A DNA stretch of 64,000 nt, from positions 14,260,001 through 14,324,000 of the forward strand of contig OX637297.1 of NCBI GenBank assembly GCA_951799445.1. Direction: 5' to 3'. The notes under the pieces were generated by a model that worked only from the letters and a program-made list of their open reading frames with translations, did no database searches and was not told the origin of the DNA. This stretch comes from Pseudisothecium myosuroides (taxonomy: Eukaryota; Streptophyta; Bryopsida; Hypnales; Lembophyllaceae). How positions within the stretch are numbered: the stretch's first letter is position 1; each line of letters starts with the position of its first letter. Both the position numbers and the translations under genes were made by a program. Positions 53,275-61,978 of the stretch are shown here, in pieces.

Positions 53275-54651
53275 ATGGCCACCGGGGGAAGTAGCGGTGG
53301 ATCACTACCTATCCTGCACACTGCAGTTGTCACTCCTGGTGTAGCCAGGAAGGCTCTTTTAGATAAGGGGCGGATGCGCAGGGGTAATGTTCATTGCAAG
53401 CGATGGCACGTGTTGAACAGCCCAGACCACCTCGCTTTTAAAGGTTGGGAAGAGGAGACCGAGCCGTGGACAATGCAAACCTGCAAAGATTACATTGAAT
53501 GGTGCCACATCGGGAAGTTGTTTCCGGCATGGCGCCATCATTACAACCGGCGCACCAATAAGGCAAACCTAAAGTATTGTGAAAGTCCAACTTTCGTTCA
53601 AAGGTGCGTGGAAGTGTGGCAGGTCCTCTACAAAACCCCTTTCGTAGAGAGGAACGAGGTTACTCTATGCATTGCCAGAGGAGCGTATGCTGAGGTGGCA
53701 TTGAAAAAGGAGGTGGACTGGAGCACGATAAAAGAAAGTCCGTACGTCGAACGTCCAGAAATTGGATTAATCCCAAGAGGGATTCTGAAATTTCCAGACG
53801 GCGGACTTGGACCTATTCGAAGTGCTCCTCGAAACAAAGAGACTCTTGAAGTTCCCACTGACGAATCAGAGGAGGATGAAGATTCCGATGGCACACGAGT
53901 CCCAAGGACAACACGAGTCAGGGAGCAGCCCGTCGCCCCCGTGGAAGTTCAGGTTCAAAATGTTGAGGCACCTTCATCATCACGAGGACAGAGAATAAAA
54001 CATCCTCCAAAGGTGCGGCGCTCTACAAATCGAGTCAGATCTGCACTAGCCTCCGCGACGGTTTCAAGCCCACCGTTGGCAGAAGAGGATGCCATCAATG
54101 TCTTCGACTTTGGACCAAATGAGGACTTATCCATGGACGGAGGTGTTTGTACTACCATTTCCCAGCCTCGAGCGACTCCAGCTGACAACACTGTGGCCTT
54201 GTGTAAGGCCCTCGATATCTTGAAGACCAAAGACTCCACAATTGCCTCACTTCAGTCGGATGTCAGGAAATTGCAATCACTTTGCAATCACAAAAGCGCT
54301 ATCATATCTCAGCAATCTAAAGAACTACAACGCCTTCGGGAGAAAGAGCGAGAAACATTGACTTTGTCAGACATGGACGACCCCTTCATTGAGCATGATC
54401 CACATCATCTGGACAAGGTTGAAGGGGACCTCACCGACGACGTCCTTCAACAGACTCCTCCTGCCAAGTGTACCAAGCGTTCTTCACTTCTTCCAATTGC
54501 GCATCTTCCTACCATCACGGAAGACACTACCGCTGACACAAATGATCTCCGTGGGACCCAAGATTCACTTTCGTTTCCTGTTGTTCCACGCCCTGTACAG
54601 TCGGTGAAGAAATCGGGACTTGAAGAGAAAAACCGTACTCTTCGAGCGTAG
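53275..54651 (+). CDS. N-terminal part of an unrecognised RING-H2 family protein (frame interrupted by TAG)
   Basis: This is a 458-codon intronless frame. Its start codon sits in a good plant context (CCAATGGCC). Residues 35-160 form the domain shared with the minus-strand paralogue, with key motifs AFKGWEEETEPW (54-65), DYIEWCHIGKLFPAWRH (72-88), NKANLKYC (95-102), RCVEVW (110-115) and VDWSTIKE (147-154). An acidic stretch follows at 197-206 (DESEEDEDSD). A basic Ser/Thr/Pro-rich linker comes next, then a likely coiled coil at about 308-362 with Leu, Ile and Val spacing. The frame ends in TAG at 54,649-54,651, but the same frame stays open for another 371 codons. The TAG lies in a charged helical stretch (EEKNRTLRA*LGELAATYY) and would have been CAG (Gln) before a single C-to-T change. 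I infer an 830-codon ancestral gene now cut in two. The function is unknown. A sequencing error or readthrough cannot be excluded. Confidence 0.7.
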   Translation: MATGGSSGGSLPILHTAVVTPGVARKALLDKGRMRRGNVHCKRWHVLNSPDHLAFKGWEEETEPWTMQTCKDYIEWCHIGKLFPAWRHHYNRRTNKANLKYCESPTFVQRCVEVWQVLYKTPFVERNEVTLCIARGAYAEVALKKEVDWSTIKESPYVERPEIGLIPRGILKFPDGGLGPIRSAPRNKETLEVPTDESEEDEDSDGTRVPRTTRVREQPVAPVEVQVQNVEAPSSSRGQRIKHPPKVRRSTNRVRSALASATVSSPPLAEEDAINVFDFGPNEDLSMDGGVCTTISQPRATPADNTVALCKALDILKTKDSTIASLQSDVRKLQSLCNHKSAIISQQSKELQRLREKERETLTLSDMDDPFIEHDPHHLDKVEGDLTDDVLQQTPPAKCTKRSSLLPIAHLPTITEDTTADTNDLRGTQDSLSFPVVPRPVQSVKKSGLEEKNRTLRA

Positions 54652-55767
54652 TTGGGAGAGTTGGCGGCCACATACTACCATTGGAAGGTCGCCTGCATTC
54701 TCTCTATAGACAGATCACAACAAATTGCCCAAGAGTTGGATAAAGTTTTGAAGAACTTCATTGCAAGCGCTCCTAAACGGGAGAATGGACTCACATCTTG
54801 GGCATTGCTTGATACCCTTTTTCCTAGTGACATGCCCATGTTGGAGTTGCCTGGGAAGACTGTCATAGATTGGACACAAAATGGGTGGGACCACATGAAT
54901 CACAAGTCTTCCCACCTTGACGAAAAGCAACAGAAGTTGCTGTGGCTAAAGCCTGCACATTTCGTCTTGGACCACACTAAATGCCCCATATGTCTAGACC
55001 CATTTGGCCCCAAAGGAGGTTGGGCACTTGGATCCTGCGCACATGTATACCATCCTCAATGTCTCATCACGCAATGCTTGATTAGGCAACGTTGTGTCAT
55101 ATGTGCAGCGCCATTCCATAAACGGTTGTATGCCATGTTCAACTTGATGACTTACATGCCACCATCTTGGGAACACAGCGGCGACACAATGGATGAAACG
55201 AAATTTTGGGGCCAAGACTTGCTTTGGAGTTGGCGACAAGGCTTTCATGATAAAGAACCGAGAGATGTTAGCTTGCAATTGAACTGGGAAACAGACCCAG
55301 TTGAAATTGCGGCCGTTGCACCCAGGCTAATGGGAAAGGGAGCACAATATAAAGGGAAGAGGGCGTTCTTCTTCCAATGCCTTGGTGGATATTTCGATAA
55401 GAGCTCCGCAACCTTCAAGTGGGGTCCTCATCCGGAGAAGCATCGTTGGATTTTTCAAAGCGAAAGGGTGGCCAATCAGGATGAAAATGCCTCCATTCAA
55501 GAGTTGAATGATATGCAATACATGGACTCCACGTACAGGCCTTATTACCAAAGTCAAGCATTGGACTATCTATTGGAAAAACACTCTCCACAGACCCAAA
55601 AAACCCTCCTAGCTCTGAAGGATTCCAATGTCTTAGAATCCATTTTGAACGCGGATGGACCAGCTTCTCGCACTCGTGCAAAGCACAAGCTAGGGGTTGG
55701 AGAGTCATCCAATTTTGAACGTGGCGAAGGAAGCGGTTCTCAAAACGACCCAAATGTTATCAGTTAG
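54652..55767 (+). CDS. C-terminal part of the same frame, carrying a RING-H2 finger
   Basis: The frame follows the TAG at 54,649 without any shift. Its first codon is TTG, so it is probably not an independent gene. Within this 371-codon part, C111, C114, C129, H131, H134, C137, C148 and C151 give the spacing C-x2-C-x14-C-x-H-x2-H-x2-C-x10-C-x2-C. That is a complete RING-H2 zinc finger, counting as residues 570-610 of the joined frame. RING-H2 domains usually bind two zinc ions and recruit ubiquitin-conjugating enzymes, so an E3 ligase role is the natural inference. Conserved-looking segments follow (WGQDLLWSWRQGF, KGKRAFFFQCLGGYF, RPYYQSQALDYLL), then a Ser/Gly/Asn-rich tail before TAG at 55,765. 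No transmembrane segment or signal peptide was seen. The region after the RING is not a family I recognise. The intronless 2.5-kb structure suggests a retrocopy or a transposon-borne gene, but no poly(A) tract was seen. Confidence 0.68.
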   Translation: MGELAATYYHWKVACILSIDRSQQIAQELDKVLKNFIASAPKRENGLTSWALLDTLFPSDMPMLELPGKTVIDWTQNGWDHMNHKSSHLDEKQQKLLWLKPAHFVLDHTKCPICLDPFGPKGGWALGSCAHVYHPQCLITQCLIRQRCVICAAPFHKRLYAMFNLMTYMPPSWEHSGDTMDETKFWGQDLLWSWRQGFHDKEPRDVSLQLNWETDPVEIAAVAPRLMGKGAQYKGKRAFFFQCLGGYFDKSSATFKWGPHPEKHRWIFQSERVANQDENASIQELNDMQYMDSTYRPYYQSQALDYLLEKHSPQTQKTLLALKDSNVLESILNADGPASRTRAKHKLGVGESSNFERGEGSGSQNDPNVIS

Positions 55768-56500
55768 ACATTTGTTGCAATCATTTACTTGAACATCACT
55801 TCTCATTATTAGATATAATGTAAGGCTTATACATATGGGCTCATAGTATATCCATGGTCACCTAGCTAAGTAATATGTGTTGTTTTTTATTTGTTGCGTC
55901 AATTCCAGTTCTACGGCTTTGTATTGTGCTCATGCATAGCAATTATATATTGCTTGGATTTTTTAATATATACTATCCTCGCAATATTGTGAGTCAATTT
56001 TTTGCGCGAGGAATAAATGTTTGTTCTCATTTTGGGTTTTATTACTCCACTATTATATTGAAAGAAATATCCCCCAAAAATGTCTCTTCTTCTCACTTTG
56101 AAGTTGGATTTTTTTCCAAAGCTCTTACAGCATGTTAACTAATAATAAGATGTTTTTTCCATTTCGGATTGCTATTAAAAATATACTCAACTATAATGAA
56201 CTTCTAACACAAAAATAGTTGTTAGTGGGCTATAAAAAGATGTTGACCCCACCAAAAATGCAGCCGCTGAAGGGAAAAAAATTGGTGCTCTTTTTCTTAT
56301 AAAGGAAAGTTCCTACAAGGCTACAATGTCTTAAATGAAAAAAAAAAGTTTCGGTTCCCTAAAAAAAATTACTAATATAATATAGGAAAAAAATGGCTAC
56401 ACTGAACTTATTTAAATCATCCTTGTTCCTTACTTACAAAAAGAAATGGAATTTACTCGATTTCAAGGTACCCCAAAATTTGGAATATGAATATAAAAGA
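55768..56500. other. AT-rich intergenic DNA downstream of the RING-H2 gene
   Basis: No gene is supported. An 87-codon plus-strand frame at 55,875-56,138 is rich in Phe, Ile, Tyr and Cys, as AT-rich noncoding DNA would give. Poly(A) and poly(T) runs become common after 56,260. The end (about 56,400-56,570) resembles a decayed copy of the 409-bp repeat that follows. Confidence 0.6.
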
Positions 56501-58735
56501 ATAGTGATGCAATTATTTTTACGAGGGAAAATTCTGAAAACTTCTTAAATAGATTAAAAAATATTTATTATTTGCTTCAAAATATATTCAGATATACTAA
56601 TAAATAAAATCGATGCCCTTTACTTTATCCAAATGATTTTCATTTATAAATGACCGAAGGATAGAGTTCTACAAGTAGAAATCAAGAATTAAAAATACAA
56701 TGAAGGAAAAATATTGGACCTCTTCTTCTACGCAAGTTTTCTTTTAAATAAACTAATACAAATTGGGGTTCTTATTTAAAAAAAATTAAGATGTAAAGAA
56801 GAAATAAAATAAGTGCTCTTCTTCCTTTAGAAAAAAGGTTCATTCGTAACTAACCAAAGAATGGAGGCTTTCCCATAATGGAAAACATAAAATTGGAAGA
56901 ATATCAATGCAATTACTCTTCTCATTTGTAAACCTAAGTTCTCCCAATTTTTAAAAGAAATTTCAAATAATATATTATTTGCTTCAAAATGTATCCACGT
57001 ATACTAATAAACAAAATGGTTTTCAGGTTCTTTATCCTAATAATTTTAACCCCTCAAGGCCGAAGGCCTTTTTTCTGCCAAAAAACACTTAAAACTGTCA
57101 TTTGTATAGCAAGGATTCAAAAAAATTGAAAAAAAAAAAATTTGCACATTTAACGGTAGGATCCTACCTCTAACTAGTATGAGAATGTGAGGAAAAAATT
57201 TCAGAATTCTGGACCGCCCAGATTGCAAGATATATGTGTTTAAAGTGGGAAAAACAAGTATTTCAACACATTGTGGGACTAGATTTTTAAACTTTAAACA
57301 TTTTTAACTTTAAATTTTGGCACTACAAAGTTTTGAGCTTTAGATCTTTATACCAGAGAATTGAGTTGAGAGTCTAGGGAAAAAAAGAATATTCAAAATA
57401 ACTGAATTATCATTCCTAAAAAAATTATTAAATAGAAGTCAACACGAGATAGATGGAAAATCTAAAATATTCATATATTTTAGATGGAATTAAAATATAC
57501 TAATCCCAATGGTGACATTGTTCTAGCAAGTAAATTAAACCATGAGAATTTTTATTTTTTTTTAAATTGCAAAAATAGCATTCAGAAATGAATCCTACAA
57601 GTTATTTTTTTCAAGAAGATGCTCTAATTGCCCCAAAAACAAGAATGTCCCTATTAACTGTCTCATAACAAATCCAAATAAAATGAACCAAAGCTTTCCA
57701 GATAGACTAAACTATTATCTATGAAAAGAAAAATACAAAAAAACAAAATCCAATTCCTGCCAAATGTTTTTTCCTGCCCAGACTGCCCAGTTACGAAGAA
57801 AAGTCACATATTTGGCCATAACTTTTGACTCCTATTTCCAAATGTGCTGAAATTTAGTGCATATGAAAGATATTCCTTGCACCCACCTTCTATTAAAATT
57901 TCAGCTTAAAATATGGAAATCTCTAGTCACACGTACTTGCCCAAAATTCCTCTACAACCAAAAATCAGATGCTGGTCATTCAGGGGTTAATTCATAAATC
58001 ACCCAAGCATAGAGTTCTATGAGTAGAAAGCAAGAATTCAAAATACAATGAAGGAAAAAAAATCATACCTCTTCTTTTTCTAAGCAAGAGTTTTGGAAAA
58101 TAAATAGATACTAGTTCTTGTTTTTATTTTAAAGAATTTAAGATGTAGAGAAGAAATATAATAAGTGCTCTTCTTCCTTTAAAAAATAGGTTCATTTGTA
58201 ATTTACCAAAAAATGGAGGGTTTCCCATAATGAAAAACATAAAAATGGAAGAGTAGCAATACAATTACTCTTCTCATTTGTAAACCTAAGTTCTCAGAAT
58301 TTCTGGAAAAAAATGGAAATAATATATTATTTGCTTCAAAATATATACACATATACTAATAAACAAAATGAGTTCTCTTTTTTTCATCCAAATTATTTTC
58401 ATTCATGAATTACCAAAGCTTAGAGTTCTCCAAGTAGAAATCAAGAATTCAAAATATATCGGACTTCTTCTTCTTCTAAGCAAGATTTTTGATAAATAAA
58501 TAGATACAAATTCCTGTTCTTATTTTAAAAATACTTAAGATGTAAAGAAGAAATATAATAAGTGCTCTTCTTCCTTTAGAAAAAAGGTTCATTCGTAACT
58601 TACCAAAGAGGCAAAGACTGGAGGCTTTCCCATAATAAAAAACATAAAAATGGAAGAATATCAATGCGATTAGTCTTTTCATTTGTAAACCTAAGTTATC
58701 ACAATTCCATGAAAAAAAATTCGAAATGAAATATT
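56500..58735 (+). repeat. Tandem repeat of about 409 bp, three recognisable copies, one interrupted by a transposon
   Basis: The landmark TTTGCTTCAAAATAT or its variant occurs at 56,571, 56,978 and 58,330. The first spacing is 407 bp. The second is 1,352 bp, which becomes 411 bp once the 937-bp insertion and one TTAA are removed. Other landmarks recur in order: TAGAGTTCT...AGTAGAAATCAAGAAT, AAGTGCTCTTCTTCCTTT, TGGAGGCTTTCCCATAATG and CTCATTTGTAAACCTAAGTT. The third copy is partial and fades at about 58,735. A degenerate copy probably precedes 56,571. The 68-codon minus-strand frame at 58,476-58,682 lies inside the repeat and is not considered a gene. Confidence 0.85.
57050..57986. mobile_element. 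937-bp non-autonomous DNA element with TTAA target-site duplication (element E1)
   Basis: The element starts CCCCTCAAGGCCG at 57,050 and ends CATTCAGGGG at 57,986, so the ends form a short imperfect inverted repeat (CCCCTCAAGGCC against CCCCTGAATGACC). TTAA lies directly outside both ends (57,046-57,049 and 57,987-57,990). The host repeat proves insertion: removing the element and one TTAA restores ATTTTAATTCATAAATCACC, which aligns with ATTTTCATTCATGAATTACC in the next copy at about 58,396. No ORF of useful length is present. TTAA targeting with CCC-starting termini is typical of piggyBac, and TTAA duplication also of Sola3. I infer a MITE-like member of one of these groups. Confidence 0.82.
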
Positions 58736-59218
58736 TCTCAAAAATACCAAAAAAATGGATAAATTATCATGATTTTTTAAATATGGTATTCTTTTCACTG
58801 GAACAATGTAGTCGCATAACTTACCAAAATGAAGAGGGTTCTTATTTTGAAAAAAGAACCAAAATATTGGTAAGAAAATGAATTGGTATTGTTGTTCTTG
58901 TACCGAAATACATCACTATAATTGTGAACAAAAATGGATGTTATTTTAGGAAATTTGCAGGCCTCCAACAACAACTACATATAAAACGTGTATTATTCTA
59001 TACAAATAAAAATTGAACTATAATTATAAAATTATCATTCATTTTCTTGTTCCCAACCAAAAAAAGGCTCAACAATGATTTAAAAAATAGTCCAAATACA
59101 CGTGGTAAAAGAATGACAATTAGGGACTTTGGAAGGAAAAAAATGGAATTTCTTTTTCTATTCAAAGTCCATTACATCCAAAAAATGGTGCCCAAAACGT
59201 CAATTTCGTACTGAGGTC
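58736..59218. other. AT-rich intergenic DNA
   Basis: No gene, repeat copy or regulatory site could be supported. The stretch is rich in A runs and ends at the 3' side of the minus-strand pseudogene. Confidence 0.6.
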
Positions 59219-60691
59219 CTACATGCTTCTAGTATTGATCACAAAGTCGCTTCTCTTTGGCTCTGGTCCAATCCTCTCTTGTTCTACAAGGCTTGCATCC
59301 TTAGTATCTTTGCTCCACTGCAGCCATTTCCACAGAAAATGAAGTTCGCACTCCAGCAACTGAAACTCCCTATCACTTGCGTGTACCATCTCCTCGTGGA
59401 GCTTCACCAACTTTCGAAGCATTGCTAATTCTTCGGGAGTGCTACCATACTCACGAGCCATAATGAAAGGGCATAACTCCTTCGACTGTTGGACTGCAAT
59501 ATTGAAAAATTCTTTTTCTTTCTCAGCTACTTGGACGCCGATGCTTTTCCTTTGATGTTACAGCTGCCCACACTTGCATTCCAAGAGTTGGAGTTGCCTT
59601 TGATATACTGCTACATCATCCATCATGTGAGCGCGGCCCTCCTCTCTCTTCTTGAAATAATTATCTTTACTTTTCTTCAAATCAGCCAAGTACTTGTCAT
59701 TTTCAACAATGGCTTTCTTTACCGCCTCAGACTCCGTCCGCAAAGATGACACAAGACCCTCGTCCAATTCTGGTGAAGCTTCATTTTTCTTCAAGTCTTC
59801 CCATTCCATTCTGGCTTCAAGCAAAGCTTCTCGTGCACTTGCTATCGTAGCACTCAACATATCTTCATCGTCTGAAGAATCGTCCTTGTTCAAACCGCCA
59901 CCGTGCTCTAAGAATATGTGGTCCACGCGCTTGGGCTCCACATCCTCCCTGCACTGTTCATGTTTGTGGAACAGTGTTTCGGGCTCCTCAACCTTCTTCT
60001 TTCCCTACTGGTCAGCCGTCGCCTTCGAGGCTGACTTATAAAAATCCATGAGAGCGAGTGCTTCTAGGTCTTCATTGAACTCATACTCATCGTATTCATG
60101 GGTGCGCTCATCTGAGCTAGAAGCAGTTGACCACACTACCTCTTCATCGGGAATGCACAACTTCCCTGGTTTAACCAATGTCAACTTCTTCTCAACATCA
60201 ACTTGTTCATCTTCAACCAACAGTGTTGCGTCCTCTGGATGGTCTCCAATAGGCAACTCCTTTATGGTTGTCCAATCCACCCGCTTCAGAAGTATACATT
60301 TGGTATACACCATTTGGACAAGATACAAAGGAAAACTGTCGTTTCGATACGGCTGCTCCTCTAGATACAACTCCCTCCATACCTCAAGGCATCTCTTCTT
60401 GAAGTCTTCATTTTTGCAATATCCAAGATTTGCCTTGTTAGACTCCACGTGCAGCTTGTGTCACCAGAGCGGAAACAACTTGTTGATGTGGCACCAATCC
60501 ACATATTTTTTAACTATTTCATAGCTCCAAGGCTCAGGTTCCTCCTTCCAACCCAAGAAAGCCTTATTGTGTGGATGCAAAAGGATAGGCACACGCTTCT
60601 TGTGAGTTTTTCCAGTCCTCTTCCGTGGCATGTCACGATGTGCCTTCTTCTGTTGCCGAGTCAATGGCTTTGGTTGGGCCTCATCCTCCAT
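59219..60691 (-). pseudogene. Paralogue of the RING-H2 gene's N-terminal half, with three in-frame stops
   Basis: One reading frame runs from ATG at 60,691 to TAA/TAG-type termination at 59,219 (491 codons) with no frameshift. It has in-frame stops at codon 77 (TGA, 60,461-60,463), codon 229 (TAG, 60,005-60,007) and codon 378 (TAA, 59,558-59,560). The N-terminal domain aligns without gaps to the plus-strand gene: AFLGWKEEPEPW, KYVDWCHINKLFPLW, NKANLGYC, KKRCLEVWRELY, VDWTTIKELP. The TGA falls where the paralogue has Arg (PAW-R-HH against PLW-*-HK), as a CGA-to-TGA change would give. After TAG the frame goes on with acidic and then long coiled-coil sequence (DSSDDEDM; EALLEARMEWEDLKK; SLRTESEAVKKAIVEN). 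The RING and C-terminal region are absent. It lies tail to tail with the plus-strand gene. I read it as a recently inactivated gene. Short introns over the stops are a less likely alternative. Confidence 0.75.
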
Positions 60692-61017
60692 GATGATCAC
60701 TTTGTATGTGGACAATGAGTCTAGGTACTAAGTTTAATATTCTAACACTAAACTTGTACTACACGAGCGTGAAAATCCTAAACTCGTGGTATATCACATT
60801 TACAAAAAACATACATTTACAAATATATACTCAATTTACAATATCCAAATGTCAAGCCGCCAACAATCCGGTGCACGGAACGAAAGCCACAAAAATGAGG
60901 TGGAGAGACACAAAATGTCCCCCTCACAACTCTAACCCCTAGTCCACGAGCACGTAGTCACCCACTTCAAGGTGGATGAAAGACGGTGCGCAGGGCTTGG
61001 AGTGGAGAACGCGGGTG
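60692..61017 (-). promoter_or_regulatory. Upstream region of the minus-strand paralogue, candidate TATA box
   Basis: Read on the minus strand, GTATATATTT (60,821-60,830) lies about 130 bp upstream of the ATG at 60,691. The plus-strand gene has its TATA box at a comparable distance (166 bp). The rest of the interval shows no gene. Its outer part grades into the GC-rich minisatellite. Promoter activity is inferred only from position. Confidence 0.3.
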
Positions 61018-61312
61018 CAGGAGACCGCTCATATACCCGAGGTCTCGTGGGGGCGAGTGTGGGTCTGGGCGACTTTGGAAGAGGCGACCTCGCATAAGGG
61101 GCGACCTCGGGTCCACAGAGAACGCGAGTCCAGGAACCACGACCGCCGGAGGGGATTTCAGCGACCGCGCGTGGAAACTTGGGCGACATCGTGTGGCAAC
61201 TAAGGCGAACTCGGGTCTTAGGCGACCTCGCGTTATGGATCCCGGACGACCGCGGGTACTGGGCGACCTCGGGTACTGGCTTCCACGGCGACCGCGCGTC
61301 CAGCTCCACTAG
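61018..61312 (-). repeat. CpG-rich GGCGACCTCGGGT minisatellite upstream of the minus-strand paralogue
   Basis: On the plus strand GGCGACCTCGCAT, GGCGACCTCGGGT, GCGACCGCGCGT, GGCGAACTCGGGT, GGCGACCTCGCGT, CGACCGCGGGTACTGG and GGCGACCTCGGGTACTGG recur at irregular spacing. Read in the direction of the minus-strand gene these become ACCCGAGGTCGCC, the orientation of the gene-proximal half of the tract upstream of the plus-strand gene. The GGGTACTGG extension also matches the other tract (CCTACTGGGTACCCGAGG at 52,873). The tract ends about 330 bp from the start codon. Overlapping frames of 66 to 125 codons on both strands (60,932-61,379) are products of the repeat, not genes. Confidence 0.85.
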
Positions 61313-61974
61313 TATCGCATCTCCTGGAAAAGACTGTCCACATTTTCGGAAATTTGCTTTAGGTGGGTGTGAACCCTAAAGCTTTGGCCTCTTCTTATGA
61401 AATTCTAAAAAGCCAATACATAATATTGGTGGTCTAAGCTTGGGAAATAGGAGGCTCACATGTTTAGAACAGTCCAATAGAAGATCGTACGGTTACATAT
61501 GTACAACATACATTTCGTAACGTTTTGCTATTTGAAATAGACATACCATTTTTTAGTGGCTTTTTATGTTTGTGTTCAAACCCGGCGGCCTTACAAATTG
61601 AACACTTTTGTAAACATTTTTTATAAAATTTTGGTGTGGTTTTCTAGAGTTATTTATACATAAAAAGCTTTTAGTCATTCCATTTCGATGAATGAATCAA
61701 AAGTTATGAGGGTTTTGAGTTAGTGAACAGTTTTGGATTCTCTAACTTCAAATGAACTTTGCAGTCCTCTAAATTACTGAATTTCCAATATTTTTCTTAG
61801 AAAAATAAATCATAGGATGTAGATTATTCATTACAATATGACTACCATTGAATTTGGCATATTTCAATTCCATAATCAAATTCTCTGCAATTTAGTATTT
61901 AGAATCATTTTCTACTTCTTTCCATATGAAATTATTTTCCAATATGTTCTACAACTCCAAATGATTTGAACAGA
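61313..61974. other. AT-rich intergenic DNA with a small hairpin
   Basis: No gene is supported. GCTTTAGG (61,356-61,363) and CCTAAAGC (61,375-61,382) can pair as an 8-bp stem with an 11-base loop. The rest is AT-rich with no repeat that I recognise. Confidence 0.55.
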
Positions 61975-61978
61975 TTAA

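Noticed and set aside
53359..55753. Minus-strand and alternate-frame ORFs over the RING-H2 gene
   Set aside because: They are shadows of the plus-strand frame, which carries the motifs shared with the paralogue.
55875..56138. 87-codon ORF downstream of the RING-H2 gene
   Set aside because: AT-driven hydrophobic composition, no motif and no homologous partner in the window.
59489..60524. Plus-strand ORFs of 86-158 codons over the minus-strand paralogue
   Set aside because: They are antisense shadows. The minus-strand frame is the one homologous to the other gene.
59219..60691. Stop-codon reassignment or U-to-C editing rescuing the internal stops
   Set aside because: All three stop codons are used, and any stop becomes a sense codon by T-to-C, so the pattern is not informative. 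Such editing is known from organelles, not nuclear genes.
52521..61352. TTTCCGAAAA at 52,521 and its reverse complement at 61,343 as terminal inverted repeats of one large element
   Set aside because: Only ten nearly self-complementary bases match, and the flanking sequence and putative target duplications do not agree.
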